Shown one piece after another: positions 37,669 through 49,578 of a stretch of DNA of 64,000 bases. A program made the position numbers and the translations under genes. Source of the DNA: Caballeronia peredens (GTDB lineage: Bacteria > Pseudomonadota > Gammaproteobacteria > Burkholderiales > Burkholderiaceae); assembly GCA_001544595.2 (NCBI GenBank), contig FCOH02000005.1:298496-362495 (forward strand), in the 5' to 3' direction. The notes under the pieces were generated by a model. That model saw only the letters and a program-made list of their open reading frames with translations. It was not told the origin of the DNA and searched no databases. The number at the start of each line of letters is the position of its first letter. The first letter of the stretch is position 1.

Positions 37669-38733
37669 ATGGGCTTGTTCGATACGATCAACGCAGGCGG
37701 CACGCAGCTTCTGGGCGTCGCGTGGCCGACGGTGTGGGCGCTGGTGCGCATAGTGGTGGTCGCGGTGGTGATCCTGCTGTGCGTGGCGTACCTGATTCTC
37801 TGGGAACGCAAGCTCATCGGCTGGATGCACGTGCGTCTCGGGCCCAACCGCGTCGGTCCCGCGGGTCTGTTGCAGCCGATCGCGGACGTGCTGAAGCTTC
37901 TGCTCAAGGAAGTCATTCAGCCGACGGCGGCCAGCAAGTGGATCTACATGATCGCGCCGATCATGACCGTGGTGCCCGCGTTCGCGGTCTGGGCGGTCAT
38001 TCCGTTCCAGGCCAAGGCGGTGCTCGGCGACATCAACGCAGGTCTGCTGTACGCGATGGCGATCTCGTCGATCGGCGTGTACGGCGTGATTCTCGCGGGT
38101 TGGGCGTCGAACTCGAAGTACGCGTTCCTCGGCGCGATGCGCGCGGCCGCGCAGATGGTGTCCTACGAAATCTCGATGGGCTTCGCGCTCGTCGTGGTGC
38201 TGATGGTCGCGGGCACGCTGAACATGTCCGAGATCGTGCACTCGCAGCAACGCGGCATGTTCGCGGGCTGGGGCATCAACTTCCTGTCGTGGAACTGGTT
38301 GCCGCTCCTGCCGATGTTCGTCGTGTACTTCATCTCGGGCATCGCGGAAACCAACCGTCACCCGTTCGACGTGGTGGAAGGCGAATCGGAAATCGTCGCG
38401 GGCCACATGATCGATTACTCGGGCATGGCGTTCGCGCTGTTCTTCCTCGCGGAATACATCAACATGATCGTGATCTCCGCGATCGCGACGACGCTGTTCC
38501 TCGGCGGCTGGGATGCACCGTTCGGCTTCCTCTCGTTCATTCCGGGCGTATTCTGGTTCGTTTTCAAAGTTTTCCTGCTGCTGTCGGTCTTCATCTGGGC
38601 GCGCGCGACTTTCCCGCGTTACCGCTATGACCAGATCATGCGTCTCGGCTGGAAGGTGTTCCTGCCGGTGTCGGTGATCTGGGTCGTCGTGGTCGGCTTC
38701 TGGATCATGTCGCCGCTCAACATCTGGAAGTAA
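37669..38733 (+). CDS. nuoH: NADH-quinone oxidoreductase subunit H
   Basis: The 354-residue subunit has eight membrane helices and forms the entry to the quinone channel. Motifs [31 protein letters not shown] and [20 protein letters not shown] are typical. It starts two bases after the nuoG stop. Confidence 0.97.
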   Translation: MGLFDTINAGGTQLLGVAWPTVWALVRIVVVAVVILLCVAYLILWERKLIGWMHVRLGPNRVGPAGLLQPIADVLKLLLKEVIQPTAASKWIYMIAPIMTVVPAFAVWAVIPFQAKAVLGDINAGLLYAMAISSIGVYGVILAGWASNSKYAFLGAMRAAAQMVSYEISMGFALVVVLMVAGTLNMSEIVHSQQRGMFAGWGINFLSWNWLPLLPMFVVYFISGIAETNRHPFDVVEGESEIVAGHMIDYSGMAFALFFLAEYINMIVISAIATTLFLGGWDAPFGFLSFIPGVFWFVFKVFLLLSVFIWARATFPRYRYDQIMRLGWKVFLPVSVIWVVVVGFWIMSPLNIWK

Positions 38734-38757
38734 CGGGACTCGAGCGGACAAATCATC

Positions 38758-39246
38758 ATGAACGCAATTCAGAACTTCTTTAAGACCTTCTTCCTGACCG
38801 AGCTGCTGAAGGGTCTCGCGCTGACGGGCCGTTACACGTTCCAGCGCAAGATCACCGTGCAGTTCCCGGAAGAAAAGACGCCGATCTCGCCGCGCTTCCG
38901 CGGCCTGCACGCGCTGCGCCGCTATGAGAACGGCGAAGAGCGCTGCATCGCCTGCAAGCTGTGCGAAGCGGTGTGCCCGGCCATGGCGATCACGATCGAA
39001 TCGGAAACGCGCGCGGACAACACCCGTCGCACGACGCGCTACGACATCGACCTGACCAAGTGCATCTTCTGCGGTTTCTGCGAAGAAAGCTGCCCGGTCG
39101 ACTCGATCGTCGAAACGCACATCCTCGAATATCACGGCGAAAAGCGCGGCGATCTGTATTTCACGAAGGACATGCTGCTTGCGGTGGGCGATCGCTACGA
39201 GAATGAAATCGCCGCGTCGAAGGCGGCGGACGCGCCTTATCGCTAA
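38758..39246 (+). CDS. nuoI: NADH-quinone oxidoreductase subunit I
   Basis: The 162-residue subunit carries clusters N6a and N6b through two CxxCxxCxxxCP motifs, [12 protein letters not shown] and [12 protein letters not shown]. It links the peripheral and membrane arms. A 184-base gap with a hairpin separates it from nuoJ. Confidence 0.97.
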   Translation: MNAIQNFFKTFFLTELLKGLALTGRYTFQRKITVQFPEEKTPISPRFRGLHALRRYENGEERCIACKLCEAVCPAMAITIESETRADNTRRTTRYDIDLTKCIFCGFCEESCPVDSIVETHILEYHGEKRGDLYFTKDMLLAVGDRYENEIAASKAADAPYR

Positions 39247-39265
39247 TTAAGCGTTGATTCAAGCC

Positions 39266-39292
39266 CGATGTCGGAGCCGCGTTCCGGCATCG
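39266..39292 (+). promoter_or_regulatory. Hairpin in nuoI-nuoJ spacer
   Basis: CGATGTCGGA (39266-39275) pairs with TCCGGCATCG (39283-39292) around a 7-base loop. A T-rich stretch (TTTTGTTGTTGCTGTTT) begins some 13 bases later, so termination is uncertain; RNA processing is an alternative. Confidence 0.45.
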
Positions 39293-39430
39293 AGCCAAAG
39301 CGATTTTGTTGTTGCTGTTTGGCACACTGCGGCGCGCGCCGAGGTCGGGTTCTGTCCGCTTGCGGACCGGAACACGCCACGAGCGCCGACACACCATGCC
39401 TGATGATGGCCTAACGATGAACCGGTAATC

Positions 39431-40108
39431 ATGGAATTCACAACCGTACTGTTCTATATCTTCGCGCTGCTGCTGACTGTGTCCGCGCTGAAGGTGATCA
39501 CCTCGCGCAATCCGGTGTCGTCCGCGCTTTTTCTCGTGCTCGCGTTCTTCAACGCCGCCGCGATCTGGATGCTGCTGCAAGCCGAATTCCTCGCGATCCT
39601 GCTGGTTCTCGTGTATGTCGGCGCCGTGATGGTGCTGTTCCTGTTCGTCGTGATGATGCTCGACATCAACATTGATGTCCTGCGGCGAGATTTCAAGCGC
39701 TTCGTGCCGATCGCGAGCATCGTCGGCGCAATCATCGTGATCGAAACCGCGCTGATCCTGTGGCACGGCTTCGGCGCGACGATCACGCCGGTCGTCGGTG
39801 CCGGCGTCAGCGGCGCGGGCGTCATGCCGAATACGCAGCTGATCGGCAAGGTCATCTACACGGATTACATCTTCGCGTTCGAAATCGCGGGGCTGGTGCT
39901 GCTGGTCGCGATCATCGCGGCGATCTCGCTCACCATCCGCGACAAGAAGGACAAGAAGACGCAGACGGTCAGCCAGCAAGTGAAGGTGCGCGCGCAGGAC
40001 CGCGTGCGCATCGTGAAGATGAAGGCCGAGAAGGAAGCGCCGGACGCTTCCACGGAACCCGCAGTGACCGGCAACATCGGCGCGGGAACGGTCGACAACA
40101 AGGGCTGA
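39431..40108 (+). CDS. nuoJ: NADH-quinone oxidoreductase subunit J
   Basis: The 225-residue subunit has five helices and the [20 protein letters not shown] segment, whose pi-bulge helix is central to coupling. The C-terminal 45 residues are a charged tail ([20 protein letters not shown]...) longer than in E. coli. Confidence 0.96.
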   Translation: MEFTTVLFYIFALLLTVSALKVITSRNPVSSALFLVLAFFNAAAIWMLLQAEFLAILLVLVYVGAVMVLFLFVVMMLDINIDVLRRDFKRFVPIASIVGAIIVIETALILWHGFGATITPVVGAGVSGAGVMPNTQLIGKVIYTDYIFAFEIAGLVLLVAIIAAISLTIRDKKDKKTQTVSQQVKVRAQDRVRIVKMKAEKEAPDASTEPAVTGNIGAGTVDNKG

Positions 40109-40128
40109 GCGCGAAGGAGAATACGAAT

Positions 40129-40434
40129 ATGTTGAGTCTTGCCCATTACCTCGTGCTCGGTGCGATCCTGTTTGCGATCAGCATCGTCGGCATTTTCCTG
40201 AACCGCCGCAACGTCATCATCATCCTGATGGCGATCGAACTGATGCTGCTCGCGGTGAACACCAATTTCGTCGCGTTCTCGCACTATCTGGGCGACGTGC
40301 ACGGCCAGATCTTCGTGTTCTTCGTGCTGACCGTCGCCGCCGCGGAAGCCGCGATCGGTCTCGCGATTCTCGTGACCCTGTTCCGTAACCTCGACACGAT
40401 CAACGTCGAGGACCTCGATCAGCTCAAAGGTTAA
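40129..40434 (+). CDS. nuoK: NADH-quinone oxidoreductase subunit K
   Basis: The 101-residue subunit has three helices with two conserved buried Glu, one in [11 protein letters not shown] and one in [17 protein letters not shown] precedes the ATG. It lies 20 bases after nuoJ. Confidence 0.97.
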   Translation: MLSLAHYLVLGAILFAISIVGIFLNRRNVIIILMAIELMLLAVNTNFVAFSHYLGDVHGQIFVFFVLTVAAAEAAIGLAILVTLFRNLDTINVEDLDQLKG

Positions 40435-40451
40435 TTTCAGGCTAGGCTGTT

Positions 40452-42521
<2,070 letters not shown>

Positions 42522-42534
42522 GGCGAGGGATCCT

Positions 42535-44034
42535 ATGCACTCTTTTCCGATTCTCAGTGTCGCGATCTGGCTGCCGATCATTTTCGGCTTGCTGGTCCTG
42601 GCAGTAGGTAACGACCACAACCCGGCGCCCGCGCGCTGGGTGGCCCTGATCGGCTCGGTACTCGGGCTGATCGTCACGATTCCGCTCATCACCGGCTTCG
42701 ATACGTCAACGGCCGCGCTGCAGTTCGTCGAACAGTCGAACTGGATCGAGCGCTTCAACATCACGTATCACCTCGGCGTGGACGGCATCTCGATGTGGTT
42801 CGTCGTGCTGACCGCGCTCATCACGGTGATCGTCGTGATCGCCGGCTGGGAAGTGATCACCGAACGCGTGTCGCAGTACATGGCCGCGTTCCTGATCCTC
42901 TCGGGCATCATGATCGGCGTGTTCTCGACGGCGGACGGCCTGCTGTTCTACGTGTTCTTCGAGGCCACGCTCATTCCGATGTACATCATCATCGGCGTGT
43001 GGGGCGGCCCGAACCGCGTGTATGCAGCGTTCAAGTTCTTCCTGTACACGCTGGCCGGCTCGCTGCTGATGCTGGTCGCGCTGCTGTATCTGTACACGCA
43101 GACGCACACGTTCGACCTCGCCACCTGGCAGGCGGCCAAGCTGGACATGACGCCGCAGGTGCTGATCTTCATAGCGTTCTTCCTGGCGTTTGCCGTGAAG
43201 GTGCCGATGTGGCCGGTCCATACGTGGCTGCCGGACGCGCACGTGGAAGCGCCGACGGGCGGCTCGGTCGTGCTGGCCGCGATCATGCTGAAGCTGGGCG
43301 CGTATGGTTTCCTGCGCTTCTCGCTGCCGATCGCGCCGGACGCGAGTCACTTTCTCGCGCCGGTCGTCATCACGCTGTCGCTGATCGCGGTGATCTACAT
43401 CGGTCTGGTCGCGCTGGTGCAGGCCGACATGAAGAAGCTCGTCGCGTATTCGTCGATTGCGCACATGGGTTTCGTCACGCTCGGTTTCTTCATGTTCGGG
43501 CCGTCGAGCCAGCTCGGCGTCGAAGGCGCGATCATCCAGATGATCTCGCACGGCTTTGTCTCGGGCGCGATGTTCCTCTCGATCGGCGTGCTGTATGACC
43601 GCGTTCACTCGCGTCAGATCGCGGATTACGGCGGCGTCGTGAACACCATGCCGAAGTTTGCCGCGTTCGTGATGCTCTTCGCCATGGCCAATTGCGGCCT
43701 GCCGGGTACCTCGGGTTTCGTCGGCGAGTTCATGGTGATTCTGGCGGCGGTGCAGTACAACTTCTGGATCGCCTTCCTCGCCACGTTCACGCTGATTCTC
43801 GGCGCGGCCTACACGCTGTGGATGTACAAGCGCGTGTACTTCGGCGCGGTCACGAACGATCACGTCGCGAAGCTCAAGGACATCAACAAGCGCGAATTCC
43901 TGATGCTCGCCGTGCTCGCGTTGTTCACGCTGTACATGGGCCTGCATCCGAAGCCCTTTACCGACGTGATGCACGCATCGGTGGCAAACCTGCTCTCCCA
44001 CGTCGCGCAGTCGAAGCTGCCGCTGGCTCAGTAA
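42535..44034 (+). CDS. nuoM: NADH-quinone oxidoreductase subunit M
   Basis: The 499-residue antiporter-like subunit has FEATLIPMYIIIGVWGG with the key Glu, and FAVKVPMWPVHTWLPDAHVEAPTGGSV with the key Lys/His residues. It is between nuoL and nuoN, each within 26 bases. Confidence 0.97.
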   Translation: MHSFPILSVAIWLPIIFGLLVLAVGNDHNPAPARWVALIGSVLGLIVTIPLITGFDTSTAALQFVEQSNWIERFNITYHLGVDGISMWFVVLTALITVIVVIAGWEVITERVSQYMAAFLILSGIMIGVFSTADGLLFYVFFEATLIPMYIIIGVWGGPNRVYAAFKFFLYTLAGSLLMLVALLYLYTQTHTFDLATWQAAKLDMTPQVLIFIAFFLAFAVKVPMWPVHTWLPDAHVEAPTGGSVVLAAIMLKLGAYGFLRFSLPIAPDASHFLAPVVITLSLIAVIYIGLVALVQADMKKLVAYSSIAHMGFVTLGFFMFGPSSQLGVEGAIIQMISHGFVSGAMFLSIGVLYDRVHSRQIADYGGVVNTMPKFAAFVMLFAMANCGLPGTSGFVGEFMVILAAVQYNFWIAFLATFTLILGAAYTLWMYKRVYFGAVTNDHVAKLKDINKREFLMLAVLALFTLYMGLHPKPFTDVMHASVANLLSHVAQSKLPLAQ

Positions 44035-44059
44035 CGTCGTGCGGAGAAACTAAAAGATC

Positions 44060-45532
44060 ATGCAAAACGCCTCTATGAGTATTCTTTGGCCTGACGCGGT
44101 CCTGATGGCCGCGGTCGTCGTGGCCTGGCTGAACGACACCATGTTCGGCCCGAAGAGCCGTGGCACGACGTATCTGATCGCGCTCGTCTCGACGATCGTC
44201 TGCGGCGTGTGGTTCGCGGTGACCGCGCTCAATCCGACGCCGGCCTACTTCTTCACGCGCATGTACGTCGTCGATCCGTTCGCGAGCGCGATGAAAGCGG
44301 TGGTGTGCCTGGGCTACGCGGTGTCGATCATCTACTCGCGCAAGTATCTGGAAGACCGCGACCTGTTCCGCGGCGACTTCTTCCTGCTCGGCCTGTTCTC
44401 GCTGCTCGGCCAGTGCGTGATGATTTCGGGCAACAACTTCCTCACGCTGTACCTCGGCCTCGAACTGATGTCGCTGTCGCTGTACGCGGTCATCGCGCTG
44501 CGCAAGGACGCGCCGCAGTCGAACGAATCGGCGATGAAGTACTACGTGCTCGGCGCGCTCGCGTCCGGTTTTCTGCTCTACGGCATCTCGATGCTCTACG
44601 GCGCGACCGGCTCGCTCGAGCTGAACGAAGTGCTGAAGGCTGTCGCTTCTGGCCGCATCAATGATGCCGTGCTGCTGTTCGGCGTGATCTTCGTCGTGGC
44701 GGGCGTGGCGTTCAAGATGGGCGCGGTGCCGTTCCATATGTGGGTGCCCGACGTCTATCAGGGCGCGCCCACCGCGATGACGCTCCTCACCGGCGGCGGC
44801 CCGAAGGTCGCGGCGTTCGCCTGGGGTCTGCGCTTCCTCGTGATGGGCCTGCTGCCGCTCGCAGTGGACTGGCAGGAGATGCTGGTGATTCTCGCGGCGC
44901 TGTCGCTGATCGTGGGCAACATCACGGGTATCGTGCAGAAGAACATCAAGCGGATGCTGGCTTACTCGGCCATTTCCAACATGGGCTTCGTGCTCCTCGG
45001 CCTGCTCGCTGGCGTGGTCGACGGCAAGCTGACGGGCGCGGCGGGCGCATATAGCTCTGCGATGTTCTACAGCATCATTTATCTGGTCACGACGCTCGGC
45101 ACGTTCGGTGTGGTCATGCTGCTCGCGCGCCGCGACTTCGAAGCCGAAATGATCGACGACTTCAAGGGCCTGAACCAGCGCAGCCCGGTGTTCGCGTTCG
45201 TCATGATGATCATGATGTTCTCGCTCGCCGGCATCCCGCCGACGGTCGGCTTCTACGCGAAGCTCGCCGTGCTCGAAGCGACCATGAACGCCGGCCTCAC
45301 GTGGCTCGCCGTGCTGGCCGTGCTGACCTCGCTCGTGGGCGCGTTCTACTACCTGCGTATCGTCAAGCTGATGTATTTCGATGCGCCGCAAGACGCGTCG
45401 CCGATCGTCGCCGGCGGCCTGAATCGCTCGCTGCTCGCGTTCAACGGTCTCGCCGTGCTGGTGCTCGGCCTCGTGCCGGGTCCGTTGATGACGGCGTGCC
45501 TGCAAGCGATCTCGCATACCCTGCCGCTGTAA
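44060..45532 (+). CDS. nuoN: NADH-quinone oxidoreductase subunit N
   Basis: The 490-residue antiporter-like subunit carries LGLELMSLSLYAVIAL and FKMGAVPFHMWVPDVYQGAPT. The start at 44060 (MQNASMSILWPD) is preferred; an in-frame Met five codons on is possible. Its stop overlaps the start of the next gene by one base. Confidence 0.96.
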   Translation: MQNASMSILWPDAVLMAAVVVAWLNDTMFGPKSRGTTYLIALVSTIVCGVWFAVTALNPTPAYFFTRMYVVDPFASAMKAVVCLGYAVSIIYSRKYLEDRDLFRGDFFLLGLFSLLGQCVMISGNNFLTLYLGLELMSLSLYAVIALRKDAPQSNESAMKYYVLGALASGFLLYGISMLYGATGSLELNEVLKAVASGRINDAVLLFGVIFVVAGVAFKMGAVPFHMWVPDVYQGAPTAMTLLTGGGPKVAAFAWGLRFLVMGLLPLAVDWQEMLVILAALSLIVGNITGIVQKNIKRMLAYSAISNMGFVLLGLLAGVVDGKLTGAAGAYSSAMFYSIIYLVTTLGTFGVVMLLARRDFEAEMIDDFKGLNQRSPVFAFVMMIMMFSLAGIPPTVGFYAKLAVLEATMNAGLTWLAVLAVLTSLVGAFYYLRIVKLMYFDAPQDASPIVAGGLNRSLLAFNGLAVLVLGLVPGPLMTACLQAISHTLPL

Positions 45533-45852
45533 TGTCGGCAGCAGGCTGGTTCATCGTGCTGTTGGCGCTCGTGGGCGCCAACGTGCCCTTCCTGAATCAA
45601 CGCCTCTTCGCGGTCGTGCCGCTGCGCCTCGCCGAACCGGCGGGGCGCCGCACGGCGAAAAAGAGCGCGTGGATCCGGATCGGCGAGCTGGTCATTCTCT
45701 ACTTCGTGGTCGGCGCGCTCGGCTTCATGCTCGAAGCGCGCGCCGGCAACCGTTTCGATCAGGGATGGCAGTTTTACGCCATCACCTTCAGTCTTTTCGT
45801 GGTGTTCGCGTTTCCGGGCTTCACGTATCAGTATCTCGTCAAACGCCGCTGA
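45532..45852 (+). CDS. DUF2818 membrane protein
   Basis: The 106-residue protein has three predicted membrane helices (residues about 5-22, 50-68 and 80-100) and a basic loop (RTAKKSAW). It overlaps nuoN (TAATG) and so is translated from the nuo transcript. This family is found directly after nuoN in many betaproteobacteria; its role is unknown and an accessory part in complex I assembly is a guess from this conserved position. Confidence 0.88.
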   Translation: MSAAGWFIVLLALVGANVPFLNQRLFAVVPLRLAEPAGRRTAKKSAWIRIGELVILYFVVGALGFMLEARAGNRFDQGWQFYAITFSLFVVFAFPGFTYQYLVKRR

Positions 45853-45902
45853 CGGCTTCTTGCCGTTAGCGGCTCGTTTGCTTCAAAAGCACAGGGCTCA
45901 AG

Positions 45903-46502
45903 ATGGCAGATCATTCCTCGATTCCCGATAGCGACGACGGCCTCATCGAAAAGAAGGTCGAGAGCGTCACGCTGCACGAGGGAAAATTCCTTACGTTGAA
46001 GCGCGATACGGTCGAACTGCCCGACGGCAAGCACGCGACGCGCGAGTTCGTCGAGCATCCCGGCGCGGTGATGATCCTTCCGGTCTTCGACGATGGCCGC
46101 GTGCTGCTCGAACGTCAGTTCCGCTATCCGGTCGGCCGTGTGTTGCTCGAATTTCCCGCCGGCAAACTCGATCCGAACGAGGACGAACTCACCTGCGCCA
46201 AGCGCGAGTTGCAGGAAGAGACGGGTTATACGGCGCGCGAATGGGTATTCCTCACGCGCATCCATCCGGTTATTTCGTATTCGACGGAGTTCATCGATCT
46301 TTACCTCGCGCGCGGGCTGACCGCCGGCGACGCCAGACTCGACGACGGCGAATTTCTCGAAACCTTCATCGCCGATGAAGCGCAACTGATGAACTGGGTG
46401 AAGGACGGCAGCATCAGTGACGTGAAAACCATCATCGGCGTGTTCTGGCTGGAGAAGATTCGTTCGGGCGAGTGGACGCTCGGCAAGCCGGCACACAACT
46501 GA
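45903..46502 (+). CDS. Nudix hydrolase, ADP-ribose pyrophosphatase type
   Basis: The 199-residue product contains a perfect Nudix box from Gly87 to Tyr109 (G-x5-E-x7-REL-QEETGY), which binds Mg2+ for diphosphate hydrolysis. The upstream strand LLERQFRYPVGRVLLEFPAG and the downstream IHPVISYSTEFIDLYLARGL are typical of ADP-sugar/ADP-ribose pyrophosphatases. It follows the DUF2818 gene by 50 bases and may be read from the end of the nuo operon. Confidence 0.9.
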   Translation: MADHSSIPDSDDGLIEKKVESVTLHEGKFLTLKRDTVELPDGKHATREFVEHPGAVMILPVFDDGRVLLERQFRYPVGRVLLEFPAGKLDPNEDELTCAKRELQEETGYTAREWVFLTRIHPVISYSTEFIDLYLARGLTAGDARLDDGEFLETFIADEAQLMNWVKDGSISDVKTIIGVFWLEKIRSGEWTLGKPAHN

Positions 46503-46640
46503 GCGGCATCGCGAGAATTGATCAACACGAGGGCGGCTCCATGCCGTCTTCGTCGTTTTCAGGCCACGGAAAGCGACGCATCGACCGAACGGCTAGAATG
46601 AATGGTTCGCCCGTCTGGCGGACGATGTGTACGCGCACGT

Positions 46641-46664
46641 TTTTGCGAACGATCGTTCAAAAAA
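46641..46664. promoter_or_regulatory. Extended palindrome upstream of DUF1178 / acyl-CoA cluster, candidate operator
   Basis: GAACGATCGTTC (46647-46658) is a perfect 12-bp palindrome; the flanks extend the symmetry to 10 of 12 positions per half over 24 bp. It overlaps a possible promoter (TTCAAA at 46656, 16 bases, TAAACT at 46678). TetR-family regulators often bind such sites; no regulator gene is adjacent, so the binder is unknown. Confidence 0.5.
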
Positions 46665-46701
46665 TGTGATTTTGAGATAAACTTCGACGAAGCCCATCAG
46701 C

Positions 46702-47151
46702 ATGAAGGTCCTCGATTTAAAGTGCTCGCACGAACACCGGTTCGAAGGCTGGTTCGCCTCGACCGAGGAGTTCGAATCGCAGTTGTCGCGCAAGCTGGTT
46801 GCATGTCCGGCCTGCTCGACGACCGACGTGAGTCGTATGCCCTCGGCGCCGCGCCTGAATCTGTCGTCGGCGCGTAACGACGGGGCGCAGCAGGCCGCGC
46901 AGGCGGAGACTTCGCCGGACACGGCCGCGCTGCAGGCGCGCGCGCTGCATTTCATGCGCAAGCTGATCGAGAATACCGAAAACGTGGGCGAGCGTTTTGC
47001 CGAGGAAGCGCGGCGCATCCACTATAACGAGGCGCCGGCGCGCAATATTCGCGGCGTCACGACGCCCGAAGATGCGCACGCCTTGCTCGAAGAAGGAATC
47101 GACGTGATGCCGTTGCCTGTCCCAGACGCGTTGAAAGAGCCGCTGCAGTAA
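46702..47151 (+). CDS. DUF1178 protein
   Basis: The 149-residue protein begins MKVLDLKCSHEHRFEGWFAS and has a second Cys pair in VACPACSTTD, a likely zinc ribbon (C8, H10/H12, C34, C37). The middle is Ala/Gln-rich, and the C-terminal half (ALHFMRKLIENTENVGERFAEEARRIHY) is helical. This family is widespread in alpha- and betaproteobacteria without an assigned function. It lies 57 bases before an acyl-CoA dehydrogenase gene and after the palindrome at 46641. Confidence 0.88.
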   Translation: MKVLDLKCSHEHRFEGWFASTEEFESQLSRKLVACPACSTTDVSRMPSAPRLNLSSARNDGAQQAAQAETSPDTAALQARALHFMRKLIENTENVGERFAEEARRIHYNEAPARNIRGVTTPEDAHALLEEGIDVMPLPVPDALKEPLQ

Positions 47152-47208
47152 TTTCGGGCGCGGCGTCTCGCGTGGCTCGGGAATGGGCCATGACTGGAGA
47201 CACCGCGC

Positions 47209-48405
47209 ATGGACCTCAGCTATTCTCCCGCCGACGACGCCTTTCGCGCCGACGTCCGCACCTGGCTCGAAGCCACCCTTCCGCGCGCACTGCGCGACAA
47301 AGTCCTCCATCACAAGCGCCTGGCGCGCGACGATTTCACGAGCTGGCACAAGCTGCTCGGCGCGCGCGGCTGGTCGGCCGTCGCGTGGCCGCGGGAATAC
47401 GGCGGACCGGGCTGGAACGCCACGCAGCGCCATATCTGGGACGAGGAGTGCGCCCGCGCCGGCGCGCCGATGGTGCTGCCTTTCGGCGTATCGATGGTCG
47501 CGCCCGTGCTGATGAAGTTCGGCAGCGCGCAGCAGAAGTCCCACTATCTCCCGCGCATTCTCGACGGCACCGACTGGTGGTGTCAGGGCTATTCCGAGCC
47601 CGGCTCGGGTTCCGATCTGGCATCGCTGCGCACGCGCGCCGAGCGTCGCGGCGACCATTACATCGTGAACGGGCAGAAAACCTGGACCACGCTCGGCCAG
47701 CATGCCGACATGATGTTCTGCCTCGTGCGCACCGACCCCGAAGCGAAAAAACAGGAAGGCATTTCGTTCCTTCTGCTCGACATGAAGTCGCGCGGCATCA
47801 CCGTGCGGCCGATCGTCACGCTCGACGAGGAGCACGAAGTCAACGAAGTCTTTTTCGAAGACGTGGAAGTGCCGGTCGACAATCTCGTCGGCGAGGAGAA
47901 TCGCGGCTGGACTTACGCGAAGTATCTGCTCGGACATGAGCGCACGGGCATCGCGCGGGTGGGGCACTCGAAGCGCGAACTGCTGTTTCTGAAGCGCCTC
48001 GCGCTCGATCGCCGGAAGGCCGGCAAGCCGCTTCTGCACGATCCGCTTTTCGCCGCGAAGGTGGCCGCGCTCGAAATCGAACTGATGGCGCTCGAAGTGA
48101 CCGTGCAGCGCGTCGTCGCGAGCGAGGCGGGCGGCAAGGGGCCCGGCCCGGAGGCATCGATGCTCAAGATCAAGGGCACCGAAGTGCAGCAGGCGCTGAC
48201 CGAACTGATGGTCGAAGCGGTCGGTCCGCAGGCAGCCGGATTCGATCCCGCATTCCTCGATGGCGAGCACGCGCACAGCGTCACCGGCGACGACGACGCC
48301 GCGCCGCTCGCCGCGTACTACTTCAACTTCCGCAAGACATCGATCTACGGCGGTTCGAACGAAATTCAGAAGAACATCATCGCGCAGATGATTCTGGGAC
48401 TTTGA
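47209..48405 (+). CDS. Acyl-CoA dehydrogenase, catalytic-type member of a pair
   Basis: The 398-residue flavoprotein has the FAD/substrate motif GYSEPGSGSDLASL (residues 127-140) and the WTTLGQHAD segment. The Glu of helix G is present (GHERTG, Glu244-Arg245), the catalytic-base position used by isovaleryl- and long-chain-type enzymes, while the alternative C-terminal site reads YGGSNEIQKN (Gly in place of Glu). It is followed at 10 bases by a second dehydrogenase lacking both, and by two MaoC hydratases, an arrangement like the heteromeric dehydrogenases of sterol side-chain degradation. The substrate is not known. Confidence 0.9.
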   Translation: MDLSYSPADDAFRADVRTWLEATLPRALRDKVLHHKRLARDDFTSWHKLLGARGWSAVAWPREYGGPGWNATQRHIWDEECARAGAPMVLPFGVSMVAPVLMKFGSAQQKSHYLPRILDGTDWWCQGYSEPGSGSDLASLRTRAERRGDHYIVNGQKTWTTLGQHADMMFCLVRTDPEAKKQEGISFLLLDMKSRGITVRPIVTLDEEHEVNEVFFEDVEVPVDNLVGEENRGWTYAKYLLGHERTGIARVGHSKRELLFLKRLALDRRKAGKPLLHDPLFAAKVAALEIELMALEVTVQRVVASEAGGKGPGPEASMLKIKGTEVQQALTELMVEAVGPQAAGFDPAFLDGEHAHSVTGDDDAAPLAAYYFNFRKTSIYGGSNEIQKNIIAQMILGL

Positions 48406-48415
48406 GGAGCGGCGC

Positions 48416-49558
48416 ATGGACTTCACATTCAGCGACGAACAACTGCAATTCCGCGATGCGCTGCGCCGCTATCTCGACAAGGAATACGCATTCGATGCGC
48501 GGCAGAAGATCGTGGCATCCGCAGCGGGCGTCGATGCAAACCATTGGCGCGCGTTCGCCGAGCTCGGTTTGCTGGCGCTGCCGGTTCCCGAAGCGCAGGG
48601 CGGCTTCGATGGCGGGGCGGTGGACATGCTCGTCGTGCTGCAGGAACTCGGGCGCGCGCTCGTCGTCGAGCCATTATGGGCGACGGCGGTCGGCATCGAA
48701 GCGTTGCGGCTCGGCGCGCAGCAGGGCAGTACGCTTTCGCGCGAATTGCTGGAACGCGCCGGGTGCGGCGATCTGCATCTGGCAGTCGCGTTCAACGAAC
48801 CCGACGCCCGCTACGATCTTTTCGATCTGCACACGACCGCGAGCGGCGACGGCGATCGCATCACGCTAGCCGGCACGAAGTCGATGGTCCGGCACGGCGC
48901 GCAAGCCGACTGCTGGATCGTGCCCGCGCGCACAGGAGGCGATGCGGGTGACGAAATCGCGCTGTTCATCGTCGCGAACGATGCGGCGAACGTACGGATC
49001 ACGGACTATCGCACGATCGACGGTCAGCGTGCCGCGACGCTCGTCTTCGACGGAACGCCCGCGACACGCCTCGATGGCCGCGGCACCGGCGCCGCGACAT
49101 TCGAGCAGATCGCCGATTACGCGACCTTCCTGCTGTGCGCCGAAGCCCTCGGCGCACTCGACGCGCTCAATCGTGCGACGGTCGAATACACGAAGCAACG
49201 TCAGCAGTTCGGCGTGCCGATCGCGCGCTTTCAGGTGCTGCAGCACCGCATGGTCGACATGCTGATCCATACTGAGCAGGCGCGCTCGATCACGTATCTC
49301 GCCGCCGCGCGCTATGCGAGCGATGACGCCGTCACGCGCGCGCAGGCCATTTCCGCCGCGAAGGCGCGCGTCGGCCAGGCAGCGCGCTTCGTCGGGCAAC
49401 AGGCGGTGCAGTTGCACGGTGGCATGGGCGTGACCAACGAACTGCCCGTGGCGCACTGGTTCAAGCGCCTGTCGATCATCGAGACGACGCTCGGCGATGT
49501 CGATCATCACGTCGCGCGTTTTGCGGCGCTTCCCGCTTTCTCCGTTACCGAAGTTTGA
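48416..49558 (+). CDS. Acyl-CoA dehydrogenase-like protein, probable non-catalytic partner
   Basis: The 380-residue protein has the acyl-CoA dehydrogenase fold: N-terminal helices with FTFSDEQLQFRDALRRYL, KQRQQFGVPIARFQVLQHRMVDM at the dimer/FAD helix, and QAVQLHGGMGVTNELPVAHWFKRL at the C-terminus. The usual Glu is lacking in helix G (EALGALDALNRATVEY) and in the C-terminal YEG position (ETTLGDVDHH). In two-gene steroid-type dehydrogenases one subunit carries the base and the other supplies FAD contacts; this gene fits the second role. GGAG precedes the ATG. Confidence 0.88.
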   Translation: MDFTFSDEQLQFRDALRRYLDKEYAFDARQKIVASAAGVDANHWRAFAELGLLALPVPEAQGGFDGGAVDMLVVLQELGRALVVEPLWATAVGIEALRLGAQQGSTLSRELLERAGCGDLHLAVAFNEPDARYDLFDLHTTASGDGDRITLAGTKSMVRHGAQADCWIVPARTGGDAGDEIALFIVANDAANVRITDYRTIDGQRAATLVFDGTPATRLDGRGTGAATFEQIADYATFLLCAEALGALDALNRATVEYTKQRQQFGVPIARFQVLQHRMVDMLIHTEQARSITYLAAARYASDDAVTRAQAISAAKARVGQAARFVGQQAVQLHGGMGVTNELPVAHWFKRLSIIETTLGDVDHHVARFAALPAFSVTEV

Positions 49559-49578
49559 TGCTCATCGAGGAGCTTCGC

